Assembly: GCF_041146795.1 (NCBI RefSeq)
Contig: NC_135175.1
Location: 24,755,075 to 24,819,074, forward strand
Direction: 5' to 3'
Length of the DNA: 64,000 bases
From: Maylandia zebra
Taxonomy: Eukaryota > Chordata > Actinopteri > Cichliformes > Cichlidae
Notes under the pieces: model-generated
What the model saw: only the letters and a program-made list of their open reading frames with translations
Databases searched by the model: none
Told to the model about the DNA's origin: nothing
Made by a program: the position numbers and the translations under genes
Shown here: positions 62,246 through 64,000 of the stretch, in pieces
Layout: every line of letters starts with the position of its first letter
Position numbering within the stretch: the first letter of the stretch is position 1

Positions 62246-63843
62246 AACAACAACAACAACTTTTTATTCAAACATGATGTTTATTTTTTAAACTTATCAA
62301 GTCCAACTAATCAAAAACCCAAACAAGAGCTCGGGTCTCAGGAGGATATCTAAAAGGATCCTAAGAGTAGAGAGGGCGCCTGATCTCCTGCAGCTTAACA
62401 TATTCACCATTCTTTTGTTTTTTAAGAGGTGGAACTTGTATTACATACATAAATGCATGCACAGGTATCAGATTAGTGGTAGAGACATATGCCTGCTGTA
62501 AACTACACCTGTGGTTATAAAAACTTTAATTATTTGGTGTTAAAGGAACTTAAAGTTGAATACAATTAACCAAAATTCAAGGCACTTGCTTAAACTCCAG
62601 GACCATCTTTTACTCTCTTGCTGTTGCAGAATGAAATGTGAACAACATTGAACGAAAGCTGGATTTACTGACTTAAAGCTGGTTTATACTTCCTTCCTGA
62701 TTCATTTGAATACAATTTTATGATGGCCAGGAAACAAAACCCACCCTGGAGTACCCGCATGCTTCACGTTTCTCTGCACTTTGGTTACGTAGAGCACGTT
62801 CAGTATCGTTTCTGTTGGGTTCTGACCAACATGATTGTGGTGCTTCTCACTTTACCTGGATGGGCTTCCCAGGTATATTCTTGCATCATGTTTCACTACT
62901 ATTCACCTGACCTGGTGACTGTTACGGTTGTCCTGCATGTCACTGCAGAGAGTCTCTCCCCTCTTATCTACAGAAGTCCTTGTTCTGCTTTGGAAATCTC
63001 TAACCAGAACCTGCAGGAGGTGAGAAGTGGTTCACTTGCTGCTGTGCCGAGCTCTCTGAGGCTGCATAGCAGAACAAGGACTGCTGTCATTTCCTGCTGT
63101 TCAGCTCAGTGGAGTTCAGGGGAAATAGCTTTTTTAGTTTATTGCTGTGCTGCTACTGCCACAAACTCAAATAAGGACAAATAATATGAATCATCTAGAC
63201 TTTCCAAATTTTAGAACCAAATGGAGCAACTTCTGATCAGCAAAGGACTCACTGGATGGAGTTAGCAACCCTCAAAAAGATTTCACAGTTTTTCAGCCTT
63301 TTTTAAATGAGGGGGTTCAGTTTGCATCGCCACTTTTTTAGCCACTTTTTCAAACTCAGCGTATACCAGCTCTGTTCCTGAGGACTTAAAAGTGTGTGCT
63401 TTGTGGACAGTAAGCTACTTAGCTGAGCAGATTATGGTAACAGAGCAGAGAAAAAAAGTTTTAATCACTTTCTTACACTTTTTCTTTTGAGTTTTCAAAA
63501 ATGTAGAAATAGACGACGTCCTTGAACCTCTAAATGTTGAGTGTGAGTCTGCTAATAAAATGCTTGGCAGAGTTGCTGTGTCCACTTACTGTATATATTG
63601 CGAAAATCTATGATTGGATAGTTTGGGGGAGGGGTTTAGGAAAGAGCCAATTAAGAAAGAAAATCCAGAAACCTCAATGCTGCGTGCCTTCATTCTTGCG
63701 TCCTGACGAACGCCATGCTCGCAGCCCATCATATAGCTCGTCGTCTTCGTGTGTAATGCCCTCGGATGGCAGTCTAGCCCACCTCGGTTTAATCCCTTTG
63801 GCCCTGACCCAACTCTAAATGCACAGATTGCCTCCTTTCACAG
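62246..63843. other. Non-coding flank right of the Copia element
   Basis: It starts with an (AAC)n tract at 62246-62262, which was the insertion site. Text at about 62680-63200 has short inverted pieces (TCCTTGTTCTGCT at about 62976 and AGCAGAACAAGGA about 90 bp later) and a 154-aa ORF (62720-63184) with no recognised domain; this looks like a miniature transposon. From about 63680 the sequence becomes CpG-richer. Confidence 0.45.
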
Positions 63844-63968
63844 AGACAGCAGCGTCAGCAGGGCCCCGCCTCTCCGCTGAGCCCCCCCAACCGAGCAAAC
63901 TCCCCCTCCCCGGGGGTCGCCGTCTCTCATGTCCTGAAAAGGAGGTTGAACCTGTGGGGAGCCTGTGG
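63844..63968 (+). CDS. Weak candidate internal coding exon near the right edge
   Basis: CTCCTTTCACAG precedes, and GTAACTG follows, a GC-rich 125-bp segment that is open in one frame: RQQRQQGPASPLSPPNR, then SPSPGVAVSHVLKRRLNLWG. A second frame is also open, so openness alone is weak evidence. I do not recognise the protein; the Ser/Pro-rich start and basic end would suit a disordered regulatory segment. It might belong to a gene continuing to the right, and could conceivably link to the candidate first exon at 37060-37239. Confidence 0.25.
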
Positions 63969-64000
63969 GTAACTGTAAAGTGGCCTGGTACTCATCAGCT

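Noticed and set aside
62720..63184. 154-aa plus-strand ORF
   Set aside because: No recognisable domain, no intron or promoter context, and it overlaps short inverted sequences suggestive of a miniature transposon.

Overview
This is a vertebrate, almost certainly teleost fish, nuclear window. The evidence is three genes with fish-like coding sequence split by GT-AG introns, plus many fish-type repeats (L2 LINE tails, Tc1-like remnants, hAT and PIF/Harbinger-like miniature elements, tRNA-like SINE heads, and a Copia element). Species cannot be read from the sequence. The repeat text looks percomorph (for example cichlid-like), which is inference only.

Layout. (1) 12-947, + strand: the last two coding exons of an OTULIN/FAM105-family gene. 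(2) 6488-18421, - strand: the complete 12-exon coding region of ankh, a membrane exporter linked to pyrophosphate and citrate/ATP release; it converges tail to tail on otulin. Its introns hold an intact-ended 985-bp hAT-type element, a Tc1 relic, a dispersed duplication and a 25-G run. A CpG-rich first exon is followed at about 18.94-18.98 kb by an E-box/CRE/TATA cluster pointing away from ankh. (3) About 19-33.4 kb: repeat-rich intergenic DNA. (4) 33.4-36.2 kb, + strand: myc (c-Myc type) with a non-coding first exon and two coding exons (437 aa), including an uncommon 11-residue alanine run. (5) 36.4-57.6 kb: non-coding DNA with a CpG-rich, CRE-containing possible first exon at about 37.06-37.24 kb (a position reminiscent of PVT1 next to MYC), nested repeats at 39-40.6 kb and several decayed transposons. 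(6) 57603-62245, - strand: a structurally complete, apparently very young Ty1/Copia LTR retrotransposon, with a 1337-aa uninterrupted Gag-Pol, LTRs identical by eye, a 5-bp target duplication and a primer-binding site matching the anticodon arm of initiator tRNA-Met. (7) 62.2-64 kb: unique and repeat DNA with a weak candidate coding exon near the right edge.

The three host genes act separately (linear-ubiquitin removal, pyrophosphate/metabolite export, transcriptional control of growth). OTULIN-ANKH adjacency is also known in human; close linkage of ANKH to MYC is not found there. No new multi-gene system is evident. The most notable item is the young Copia insertion about 21.7 kb downstream of the end of myc.
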